A DNA stretch of 64,000 nt, from positions 1 through 64,000 of the forward strand of contig RPFO01000068.1 of the NCBI GenBank assembly GCA_009746045.1. Direction: 5' to 3'. Under the pieces are notes generated by a model. That model did no database searches. It was not told the DNA's origin and was given only the letters and a program-made list of their open reading frames with translations. This document shows positions 20,601 to 30,700 of this stretch, piece after piece. The position numbers and the translations under genes are program-made. The DNA comes from Mesostigma viride. Its lineage: Eukaryota; Streptophyta; Mesostigmatophyceae; Mesostigmatales; Mesostigmataceae. The number at the start of each line of letters is the position of its first letter. The first letter of the stretch is position 1.

Positions 20601-23455
20601 GCGCTTCCAAACTGTTTAGGGCTAATCACCAAAGCTAGTGAACACGCCTCCCACTTTGTACGCGAGCACGCGCCGATGCTGACAAACACAGGCGCCACAT
20701 CGAAAGGACAGGCACATACCGAAACTGACGAAGACCGACGCCACGTCGGAGATCGGGTCCATCGCTCCGGGCTCTTGCCGGAAGAAGCGGAGGAAGAAGG
20801 GGAAGAGTGCGCACGTGGATACGAAGCAGGCGAGGAAGGTGTACACCTGCGGGCGACGGTGCAAGGGCGGGGGCGGTTATCATGGTTTTGTTGTTGTCAG
20901 CATTTGGCCAGAACACAGACCAGCGCAATCATGGGCGATTCGGCCATGCAAGCTGCCCCATGCATTAGAGACAAAAGGAAGGACGTGGCACCAAGTCACT
21001 TGATTGGGCAAATCGCTCGGAATGCAGCGCCTTGTAAGGTGGGTGGCACCTGCTGCCTGCTGGCAGCCCCTGCACCCCATGGGCTGACAGCACTTAACCC
21101 GTTGTACAGAGCCCATCACGCCTCCAATGGTGGCAATCCCAGCTCCAAGAACAGCCAGAAAAACTCCCCAGGCTATAGATTGATTCATAGCGATAGCTTC
21201 ATTCCTGGTGATGCATGCATACTAAACCGTTACCCCTGACCCACCAGGAGCAGAAAGGACGGTCTACGACGCGTGGATCGTGTATTATACCTGACACGCT
21301 TGCCAGCCACCAGAACATCAACCCACCAGGCATATATACTAAGCCATGCACGTTAAACCCACCAGGAAGAGCAGGAACAGGTGTTACCATGCATAGATGA
21401 TAAACCGTTCATGCTTACATGCTTGCCAACCACCGAAACTAAGCACACCAGGAAGATCAGGAAAGTCTTGTAGAAAGTAGAAACTTGTAGTAGAATTCAT
21501 ATCAAAGAGACATCCAGCGCAGGCCAGGCATTACTATATACTACAGTGACCATTATATAAAACAGATAGCCAGCGCAGGCCAGAAATCTGGAAGAATCCT
21601 GACCATGGTAGCTCGAGTATGCTGTTATCTTATCTGTGTTTGTCGAGTCATTCACGATGATGAAATTGAATGGAGGTGGATACGTGTAGCGGTGGAAAAT
21701 CAAAAGTATGGCTGGCTAATCATATGTCTTAATAACCATGAAAATATCTAAAAATATACGTAAACATATGTCTTACTATTTACGTAAACACATGTCATAC
21801 TTTCCCACACAGCAAAATATGGTGTTCTTCTTAGTCAGTTGCATCGTTTTTCCCGTCTTTGTTCTTATCGTGTCCATTTCATCACGACTCTTGTTGAACT
21901 CTTTGCATCCTTTGTTGGTCAAAGACTATGACTGAGACATTATGCTCCGTCAAGTTCGGTGTTTTTTGCAACGTCACCCACATCTGTTCGGTGCTGCCCC
22001 TTGGCACAAGCTCTACAAACAGGTCGTGGACCGGCTGGATCGCATAGTATCTCCGCACATCTGAACCCTGTGATGCCAGATCTCCTTTGCGGCCGTTCCG
22101 ACCTTGGCAGTGGATTTGTTGTCCACACCGTCGCGTCGTTGCAGCAACACAATGTTTTCTGGCATACGCGGGCTTTTGGTTCCCGCCGCACATTTGAAAG
22201 TGCTGTCCTCCGGCTTTTTGCCTTTGCACCGTGTGCAGTTCTTGGACGTTTGGAATCATGGCATGGCTGACCTAATGACTGACTAGCTAGACCTTTTCAG
22301 TGGTTTTCCATTTGCGGGTATTTCCTCGTAAATGGTGGGAGAGCGATCGCAGCAATGGTGCTCACCACTAGACACTCCCGGCCAGTTAGGCTCGAAACAC
22401 ACGCCCTGATCAAGCCAGCTGTTTCCGGCCCCACCATCTAGGTCATCTAGTCGCTCTACATGATTTCAATGCACAAGGCTACACATTTCCATCACCATTC
22501 ATCTTCATCATCCTGAACGACTCGAAAAGGCGGACAAGATAACGGCAGGCTCGAGCTACCATGGTCCGGATTCTCCCAATTTCTGGCCTGCGCTGGTTAT
22601 CTCCTTGATATGTCTCGTTGATATGTCAAACGTACATCTAAACATATATCCAAAAATAAAACCCACCAGAAATAGCAGGAAAAACTTGTAGTTGCGCGCG
22701 CCGACGCAGTTGACCACCCACACGCAGTGGTGGTCCATTTTCAGCACGCAGCGGCTGCAGATCGAACAGTGGTGGCAGCGGTCCGGCTTGTACACGTCGC
22801 ACTTGCGGCAGTAACGATGGCGGGGCCGGTCGCCCGACGAAGTGGGACCCTGGACCAGCACCTGGGAGCTCTCTGCCAGGCCGTTCCCACGCGTGGTCTC
22901 TAGAGACAGCCTGTCCAGGCTGTTGCCGTGGGCGTTTTCTAACGATAGCCGATCCGAGACAAAGACTTTTGTGGCTGCTCCCCCAGGGTTCAGGAACGCA
23001 TGGCCGCTCTCGAGGTCTTGAAGCGCCGCGGGCTTCCAGGCATGTGACACGCCCCCAGGGTCAGTGAACACGCACGAGAAGTAGCACCATAGCAGCATGC
23101 CGACCTGAACAGACGCGCCAGAGAGGTAAACAGGGATAAGGTGAATGGCGGGAACTAGAACGGCGAGAAGGGGCAATTGTTCCTTTGATGGCGCAAAGCC
23201 GACGGCGAGGGGGAAACACGAATCATAGACATATGTAAACGTACGCATGGCACTCACCAGGATATGAAATATTGCAAGCACCGCACACGCGCCGCGGCTT
23301 CCCTCTCCTCCTTGCATCATAGCCGGACCATAGCACTCCACAATCACCGCGTAGTAGGTTATCCCCACGATGGAAAGCACGACCGCTATCATCAACGACC
23401 CGAGTATTTTCATCCATGAACAGTACTTGAAGAAATTCCATGATGTTGCCGACAT
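17627..23455 (-). CDS. DHHC-type protein S-acyltransferase, 5 exons, 396 aa
   Basis: Exons (minus strand) are 23455-22667, 20846-20720, 19674-19589, 18697-18626 and 17743-17627. All junctions are GT-AG and in phase. Exon 1 has membrane segments near residues 14-40 and about 110-160, a DPG motif (TDPGGVS) and the Cys-rich domain with DHHC at about 241-244. NYKFFLLFL joins to [10 protein letters not shown], the third membrane segment. Exon 3 carries TTIE, the TTxE motif, and exon 4 [11 protein letters not shown]. The enzyme attaches palmitate to cytosolic cysteines of membrane proteins, usually at Golgi or plasma membrane. Oddly, the usual HHCPWVNNCVG reads [11 protein letters not shown]. The start is ATG 23455; an upstream in-frame GTG is not needed. 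Exon 5 is assigned on phase, acceptor CTCCTCAG and a plausible tail ([15 protein letters not shown]). Confidence 0.85.
18280..18560 (-). repeat. Decayed copies of acyltransferase exon 4 in intron 4
   Basis: A copy at about 18514-18580 keeps ATGTGC at its start and reads [10 protein letters not shown] followed by GTACGG, the same donor as the real exon. A weaker copy lies at about 18286-18320. The surrounding sequence (18120-18400) is itself duplicated (ACAACCAG-G-TGCCCA appears twice). Confidence 0.65.
19740..20110 (-). repeat. Copies of the exon 3 acceptor edge in intron 2
   Basis: The exon 3 start (plus-strand GCGATGTTCATGACTGGGG at 19662-19680) recurs at about 19752, 19845 and 20083 with two to five changes. 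The copies are about 90-240 bp apart and are separated by GGGCACACAGCA-type spacers. This is a tandem duplication of acceptor plus adjacent exon. Confidence 0.6.
20460..20700 (-). repeat. Copies of the exon 2 donor edge in intron 2
   Basis: The end of exon 2 with its donor (plus-strand ACCGAAACTGACGAAGACC around 20718) has recognisable partial copies at about 20670, 20558 and 20468 (CTGACAAA, CTGACTAA and CTGACAAAGA cores, the first two followed by CGCCACATC or CACCACATC-like sequence). Confidence 0.5.
21220..21480 (-). repeat. Four copies of the exon 1 donor edge in intron 1
   Basis: The exon 1 end and donor (plus-strand ACCCACCAGAAATAGCAGGA at 22661-22680) recurs at about 21239, 21325, 21357 and 21446, the last extending into the exon as far as CTTGTAG. 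The LINE copies now separate these echoes from the exon. Confidence 0.65.
21560..21700 (+). mobile_element. Short direct LINE 3' fragment
   Basis: This stretch matches 25250-25385 of the LINE further right (CCAGCGCAGGCCAGAAAT, then ACCATGGTAGCTCGAG) with scattered changes. It sits in intron 1 of the acyltransferase gene. Confidence 0.6.
21803..22612 (-). mobile_element. 5'-truncated LINE copy A in acyltransferase intron 1
   Basis: About 810 bp are a high-identity inverted copy of 25236-26059. It starts at the dispersed CCAGCGCAGGCCAGAAAT motif and ends at a shared CTGTGTGGGAAAG. The decayed reading frame shared by both copies ([16 protein letters not shown]) is not recognised. Together the two copies flank acyltransferase exon 1 and its promoter as an inverted pair. 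Confidence 0.75.
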
Positions 23456-24195
23456 CGTCACGTGACTGCCACGGCGAACCACCACGGGAGACCCCCGGGG
23501 TCTATAGCTGATGCGCTTGAGCAGGTCTACAAAACAATTCCCTTGTCGCCTGAATCCTAAAACACCAACAGCGGAAAACGCCTTAAAAATCGCACAACAA
23601 ACGTGCTATCCCCCCCCGCCCCCCGGACTGCGTCGCATTAGACGTTTTATCATTCTCGCTTTTTCAAATCAGCGCCTAGTCGACACAGCCCAATTAGCTC
23701 ATGGCGGTCATGTGCACGAGATTGCTGTAAGTACACCAATATGTATTCTAGAATTAACAATCACTCAGGCAAATTTCAAGGCGACCCTATACCACGCACC
23801 CCGAGGCCTGAGCCATGCTCGTTCCAAGTACTATTTTGTCTGCTTTGCGTCAGCGGGACATGCCGAAATATGTTATTAGCCGAGAACAGCCGCTCATTTT
23901 TGTCGAGAACCCGCAACAACCGCTATCTCAAGAGGGTATGTCTTTGAATGCCCACGTGCGACCATCCACGTGCGGCAAGGTCACGCAAGGGACTGTACAG
24001 GCGAGGGCATGTCCACTGTCCAGTCGTTGCTGGCCCGCTGTGTTGTTGACTGGTTGACCCTAACGTAAAAGATGCTGCAGTAGCCGGGCGTCGTGAAAGG
24101 TTCACGTCTGCTGCCACCATTGTGAGCAGCAATCCACTTGCGGCACGTGTAACATGGGCTGAGCTGGCTGTCCAGAAATATGGTACACGTTATCA
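23456..24195. other. Upstream region of the acyltransferase gene
   Basis: No gene is seen. A C-rich run lies at 23611-23625. It should contain the 5' untranslated region and promoter of the minus-strand acyltransferase gene, but I find no clear TATA box. Confidence 0.4.
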
Positions 24196-24396
24196 GGCGG
24201 AGCCAATTTTCGGAAGAACCGTCAGGTTCGCCAGAATTGGCGAAGCTTATAAGGCCGTACACGTGAGAAAACATAGGAATAGGGGATGAAAATCCGTCAA
24301 TCCATCCATACATACATCCATCCATACATACATCCACCGAATTTGTCCCGAATTTGCAAGCATAAGGGTGAGGTTCTTCCGAAAATTGGCTCCGCC
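24196..24396. mobile_element. MITE-like element, copy 1
   Basis: 201 bp bounded by perfect 25-bp terminal inverted repeats that begin GGCGGAGCCAATTTTCGG. No coding capacity. The interior has a CATC/CATA microsatellite (24298-24335). The second copy lies at 62069-62254 in the opposite orientation. On one side the homology continues past the inverted repeat for about 45 bp, so this may be part of a larger unit. Confidence 0.7.
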
Positions 24397-24549
24397 GTAG
24401 AGTTTCAACGGGCAAGTTGCAAACACGCACGTTACTTGATACATAGAGCCGCTGCTGCGTCCGCACTACTGTAGTAGTAGTTGTTGTTGTTGTTGTGTCC
24501 CACGCCTACTGTAGTACTGTACTCTGCGCACACGGGGAACCATAAACCA

Positions 24550-26059
24550 GCACGACAAGATCTTGCATGATCCAGCCGGACCCATTATCCCCGGTTGAGA
24601 GCATTACATGGCTACACGTGGGCAACACACGGCTCGATCTACTACATCTGGACCCGGTTGAATTTGGATGGGTCTTAACCAAGGGGGACATCAGAACCAG
24701 CAAATGTATCTTTGAGTACACCGCAGATTGGGGTTATGATATCTTGTTGCATATGTACCATCAGCCCCACCCGGGCCGAGCCCGCTGGGGAATACATTGG
24801 CCGGGCTACACTTGGGTTAAGATGATTACCCTGGCGGTAGACCACCCTCTCGTGGACCGCAGGGCCACTGATGTACAACACCTTTTGATGCATAGGGCGA
24901 TAGGGGTCTGCGCCATGCTCCACGAGCGTTTTGGTCATGATGCATCATGCCTGTGGCCCTGTGCACGCACCCTAGTGAAACCATTGAGCACAGCCGGTTT
25001 CTTTACTGTAATCTCCCTAGTGGGGTTTGGACGTGGCTCATTAACATCTGGGCCGCATGGACGGCATCGCCACCCACTCTCCCAATCAGCGTGCGTACCA
25101 TCATTTTCGGTATTGCTGGCACACCAGGGTCCGTCCGAGCTTTCAGTTTCCCAAGCAGAATGGATATGGCTACGCACTACTATGCTATACGCGATCTGGA
25201 CCATACGCAACGAGACAGTCTTTAAGGTCCGCGAGGAGTATCAAAGAGACAACCAGCGCAGGCCAGAAATCGGGAGAATCCGGACCATGGTAGCTCGAGC
25301 CTGCCGTTATCTTTTCCGCGTTTTCGAGTCGTTCAGGATGATGAAGATGAATGGTGATGGAAATGTGTATCCTTGTGCATTGAAATTATGGCTGGCTTAC
25401 GTGTGGAGCGACTAGATGACCTAGACGGTGGGGCCGGAAACAGCATGCTTGATCAGGGCGTGTGTTTCTAGCCTAACTGGCCGGGAGTGTCTAGTGGTGA
25501 GCACCATTGCTGCGATCGCTCTCCCACCATTTACGAGGAAATACCCGCAAATGGAAAACCACTGAAAAGGTCTAGCTAGTCAGTCATCACGTTAGCCATG
25601 CCATGATTCCAAACGTCCAAGAACTGCACACGGTGCAAAGGCAAAAAGCCGGAGGACAGCACTTTCAAATGTGCGGCGGGAACCAAAAGCCCGCGGATGC
25701 CAGAAAACATCGTGTTGCGGCAGCGACGCGACGATGTGGACAACGAATCCAGTGCCAAGCTCGGAACGGCCGCAAAGGAGATCTGGCATCACAGGGTTCA
25801 GATGTGCGGAGATACTATGCGATCCAGCCGGTCCACGACCTGTTTGTAGAGCTTGTGCCAAGGGGCAGCACCGAACAGATGTGGGTGACGTTGCAAAAAA
25901 CATCGGACTTGACGGAGCATAATGGCTCGGTCATAGTCTTTGACCAATAAACGCTGCAAGAGTTCAACAAGAGTCGTGATGAAATCAACACGATAAGAAC
26001 AAAGACGGGAAAAACGATGTAACTGAGAAAGAACAACACCATATTTTGCTGTGTGGGAA
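24550..26059 (+). mobile_element. LINE 3' part with zf-RVT-like domain (copy B)
   Basis: Plus-strand frames with two frame changes encode a C-terminal LINE region. HERFGHDASCPVALCTHPSE-type sequence runs into ETIEHSRFLYCNLPSGVWTW, a Cys/His pattern of the reverse-transcriptase zinc-binding domain. Then come AEWIWLRTTMLYAIWTIRNE and a basic tail. The final 820 bp are duplicated in inverted form at 21803-22612. No reverse transcriptase palm is present, so it is truncated and inactive. Confidence 0.65.
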
Positions 26060-26893
26060 AGGAGACTGTGAATATCGGGAGGAGTATACCCGCGGCGGCG
26101 TAGTCCGGCGCTTTATATACCTATGGAATGCGGCTATGCGCCGCTACTGGCTGTTAGCTCAGGAACAACACAGGGTGTGGGACCCAGGGCCCAATAACGA
26201 CAAGCCCAGCCCGCTCCAGCTTTTTCATGATCTACTGGGCCGTAATCAGGTATTCACCAGTATGCCTCATGGCGACATCACTCAGGTCCAATGGCTTCCC
26301 TGGTCTAATAACGCGCCCTATTAGCCTTTCACCTGTCACCGCCACACGTGTGTGTGCCCACCTTCATTAGGATTCGCTGATACTCATTTCCCCTCTCACC
26401 TCTTTGGTCCATAATTGGCTAATAAAATATACCCATTTCCCCGAAACCAGCACGACAAGACTACTGTAGACTAGAAAGGTGAGATGACTTGCGGCGGATT
26501 TGCTGCGGTGGAATCTACGGAGGTCAACCCAGGCTGTACTACGTGCAGATGAATGGAGATAAATAGACAATCCGTATTGTACGTCACTGTTATTTACCGT
26601 TTCCAGGGGTGACGGTGCTATAGTATAGCGGCCCATTATCTAATGAAAAAAACCTAGGTGGGCCCTGAGATAATCAGGTAAAACGGCAGGCTCCATTTTT
26701 AGCAGGTTATGCGCCTTACGTAGCTCGCTGCGCTAACAAATTCTTCCAACCCAGCGGAGCTCAGGAATTGGCAATCCACGCGCGCCTACGGCTATGTCCC
26801 GCAGGAATAATTGAGCTCGTCGAGTTAGAAAGGAGGAGCAGATTGTGATCATCGCGACAAGAAAATTTGACTTAGCGCACGTTACGGGAAACC
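26060..26893. other. Intergenic with further retroelement-like remnant
   Basis: 26060-26340 reads VQWLPWSNNAP on the plus strand; a related stretch occurs inverted at 29130-29250 ([11 protein letters not shown]). The remainder (26370-26890) should contain the DRC4 promoter and leader. I see no other gene. Confidence 0.45.
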
Positions 26894-27675
26894 ATGCCGC
26901 CTAAGCCAAAGTCCCCCAAGAAGGGGGCCAAGAAAGAGAAGGAGGCCCCTACAGGAGATGAAAATGGCGTATCTGCGGAGGAGCTTGCCTCCAAGATTAC
27001 CGCCCTTGAAAAAGAAAAGACGAAGGAAGAGGAATACCGAAACTACATGCAGCTTGAAAGAGTGCGTATAGGCCCAGGACGCCTTAATTTTCATGACATG
27101 GTGGTAGCGATATGACACTGATCGAAGCGTTTTGCTAGATCCACAGGGCCTAGATTAGCCATGCTGGTCGGACCAAGTTTTTCCATGGAGCGCTGTAGCC
27201 GCGCACGCTTGGGCGAGCGTTATTTACGGCTGCTACATGGCGTTACTCGATTGTCACTTGTCGTGATTGCGCAGGACAAAATAAATGCCTTCTGGGAGAT
27301 TACGAAGAAGGAGCTGGAGGACAAGAAGGCGGAGCTGCGCAACAAGGATCGGGAGATGGAGGAGATGGAGGAGCGCCACCAGGTGGAAATTAAGGTGTAC
27401 AAACAGAAGGTGAAGCACCTGCTATATGAACACCAGAACAACATTTCCACGCTCAAAGCCGACGGGGAGATGGCGCTGAAGCTTCAGCAAGACGAGTTCA
27501 TCAAGCGGGAAAACGAATTGATGTAAGTCGTTGTTCTGGGAAATCCAACTGGACAAGTATGCTATTCCAAGTAACCATCTCGCACCCACCCACACACCCA
27601 CACACCCACACACCCACACACCCACACACCCACCCACACACCCACACACCCACCCACACACACACACACACCCAC

Positions 27676-27763
<88 letters not shown>

Positions 27764-30700
27764 ACCCACCCACTCCCTGACTGTGCTCACCCACCCTGTT
27801 CACATGTCTGTATATTTCCCCATGCACCCATCATTTCCTGCCCCTAAGGCTGTTGCCCTGGTTTCTTCCCCCTCCTTTTCCCGTTTCCTCCTTGCTGTCG
27901 GCCTCCCTTCTTGCCTTCTCCAGCCCAGTTCTGCCATTTTTTCCCCGCTGCCTCTCGCCTCCTCGCCTCCTCGCCTCCTCGCCTGCGCCCTCCTGTCCCC
28001 CCTCTCCCTCTGCAATCCCCTTCCCTTCCACCACCCCTTCGCCTGTACCCTTCCCCTTCTCTCTCCCCTTGCATGCTTGCTTGGTTCCTTTCCTTGTTCC
28101 TCCTCCTCCTCCCCTCTCCTCGTCCATGCCACCCTTTCCCGGTTGTCCGTGCCAGCGTGTCCCCTCGCCCTCACCCCATGATGTGTCCAGCCCTCGCCGT
28201 GGCCCACGCGCTGACCCTCCCACATCCCCTTGTCACCACATCCCATGATCAACGTGATCCTCCCACATCCCCTTGTCAAGACGATCCACCGACGCCCCCT
28301 TCCCCCCATCAGCGTGCCCGTTATCCCCCCCATCAAGGGTAGCAAGCTTCCGCTTTCCCGGCCCTACCCATTCCTACATCTGGCTGTGGCCACTAATCTG
28401 TTGACACCTCCACCTCTCTCCCCCAGCCCCCCCCTACCTCACCCTCGCCACACCCACCTCGTTCCCAAGGCCGGCCGGACCACCATCCGTCTATCTAGGT
28501 CGGCGCGTCTGGCTGCGGAAAGCATGCCAGTGGTCCTGTGGTCTAACCGAAACCCGAACGCTCTGGCCAGAGGTCCTGTGGTCGAGCCTGGAATTCAGTG
28601 GAGGTGGTTTTTGTAATGTGGAATCCCTGACCCCAGCAAATGTAAACGCAGTTTTATACCGTTTCCTTTCTCGAGGTGTATGCTGGTCAGTGTTTCAATG
28701 CGTGGCGTTTGCTCGCCAAATGTGGCAGTGTGGCGCCAGTTTTAGGAAATTGTGGCGTTATCACCCCCAAATGACAGCTCCCAATACGGCGCAAAGTGGC
28801 GGTGCGGTACTACTTGGCAAATGCTGGTCGCCACATAATGGCTGTGCTGAATCCAATGCTAGTACCTTGTGACGCCGCATGTGGCCGTGTCAACGTAATT
28901 TCCAGCCGGCTCTCCACTGCAAGTCCCCCTAGTATATAGTAGGTAGTAGTAGTATAGTAGCCTCCACCAGTCACCAATGGCCCCGTGCCCCGCGCCTGTC
29001 CTACAGTGAATCAGCTGTTGGCCTTCGACTCGCGTGCGGTAGTCGCCTGCTGACTGGCCAGTAAGCGCCGCGCCACGCCGTGGTATAGGTGCTTGAAGAT
29101 TCTGCGCTCGAAACTCACTTGGAAGGCCGCGGGCCGCCCGCCAGTGACAGGTGACAGGTTTAGAGGGAGCATTGTGTGACCAGGGAAGCCATTTGACTCG
29201 CCCGCCTGCCAGTCGCCACGCGTGTCCGTGCCGAGCACAAGTTTTGTTGTCTAAAAGCCACACATTGGCCGAGCCAAATCTTGTTTCCGTAGTTGAATAT
29301 GCCACGTGGCGCTCCGTCCAAAAACCTGAATCGAATCAGTGATGCTGGTCACGTACACCTCCATTCTTAGTTTTCCCCTCCCTCCCTCCCTCCCCCACCC
29401 TTCCTGCTGCTCTGTGCTTGTTTTGCCAGCAAGGACAAGCAGTCGCTGAAGTGCATTTACACATGTCCCATGTCCCCCGTCCCCCCTCCCCCGTCCCCCG
29501 TCCCCCCTCCCCCGTCCCCTTTCCCTTACCCCAGCAAGGACAAGCGGTCGCTTCAGCAAGGATAACTGTTTGTTTAACCACCTGTTACCACAATGATGTT
29601 CCCTGCTTGTGCTGCACGTGTCTTTGGTTTGCCAGCAAGGACAAGCGGTCGCTGAAGCAGGAGCTGAAGGAGATGGAGCTGGCACACGAGGATGTGGTCC
29701 GCACGCTTAAGCTGGTGAGGAAGGGGGAGGGTTGGGAGGAGGGTTGATGTGAAGGCAGAAGAATGTATATGAGAGCGTGATGAATGAGCATGGTTCACCC
29801 CGCGGATGATGAATGAGTGTGTCGTGTGTGGGAGAGGGGAGTGTGGGCACGAGGACGTGGTCCGTACGCTCCAGCTGGTGAGGAGGGGGAGGGGCCAGGG
29901 GATGCATGTCTTGGGTGGGGGAAGGCGGGGATGAGAATGAGGACATGGTCCGCACGCTGAAGCAAGGTGAGCAAGGGATACAATCTTGTGGGGGGAAATC
30001 CGTGTGTGTGTATGTGTGCAACGGAAGGTCTTCTCATGCTGTCGCTGCGTGAGTCAAAGATGTGATGCTGCATCATTAACTGAATATGAAATGATTGTTT
30101 GGTTATGTTGAAGCTTGCTTCCCTGTCCCCGGCAGCCTGCCACCGGACATCGTGTGGTTTCGCCTGGGGCCAGGGAAGCAAGGCTCTACCCTCTCCTTTG
30201 CCCCCCCTCTGCCATGCCACGGCTCCGCACGGCAGCCATGGGTTGATATTGGACCCCTGTCCGCAAGGCAACCATGGTTTGGACTCCACTATCACAGCGT
30301 TGCGGACCGTCCTGCGCATGTGCGTTTTTTTCTCATGTGTCATCTGAACCGCTTACAACTTTCCCTGCTGGCCACCTTGCCTATGTGGCATCTTGCCTGC
30401 TGTCGCCGCAAATGCTGCCCTTGTGTCGCATTGCCCCGCTTGCCCCCTCGCAGGAGCATGCCAAGGAGATCACCAAGCTGCGCCAGGAGTTTGAGCTGAA
30501 CGCCAAGGAGCTGCAGCATAAGTACGAGAAGAAGGTGGGTGCTGGGATGATGGCATGCCCAAGCGAGCGCATCACAGCCCCGTGGTGGTACCCGCACCCC
30601 CACCCACCCGCCCACCCACCCACCCACCCACCCACCCACCCACCCACCCGCCCACCCACCCACCCACCCACCCACCCACCCACCCACCCACCCACCCACC

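Noticed and set aside
20247-21239. 330-codon plus-strand frame
   Set aside because: Antisense to acyltransferase exon 2 and its intron; no domain recognised.
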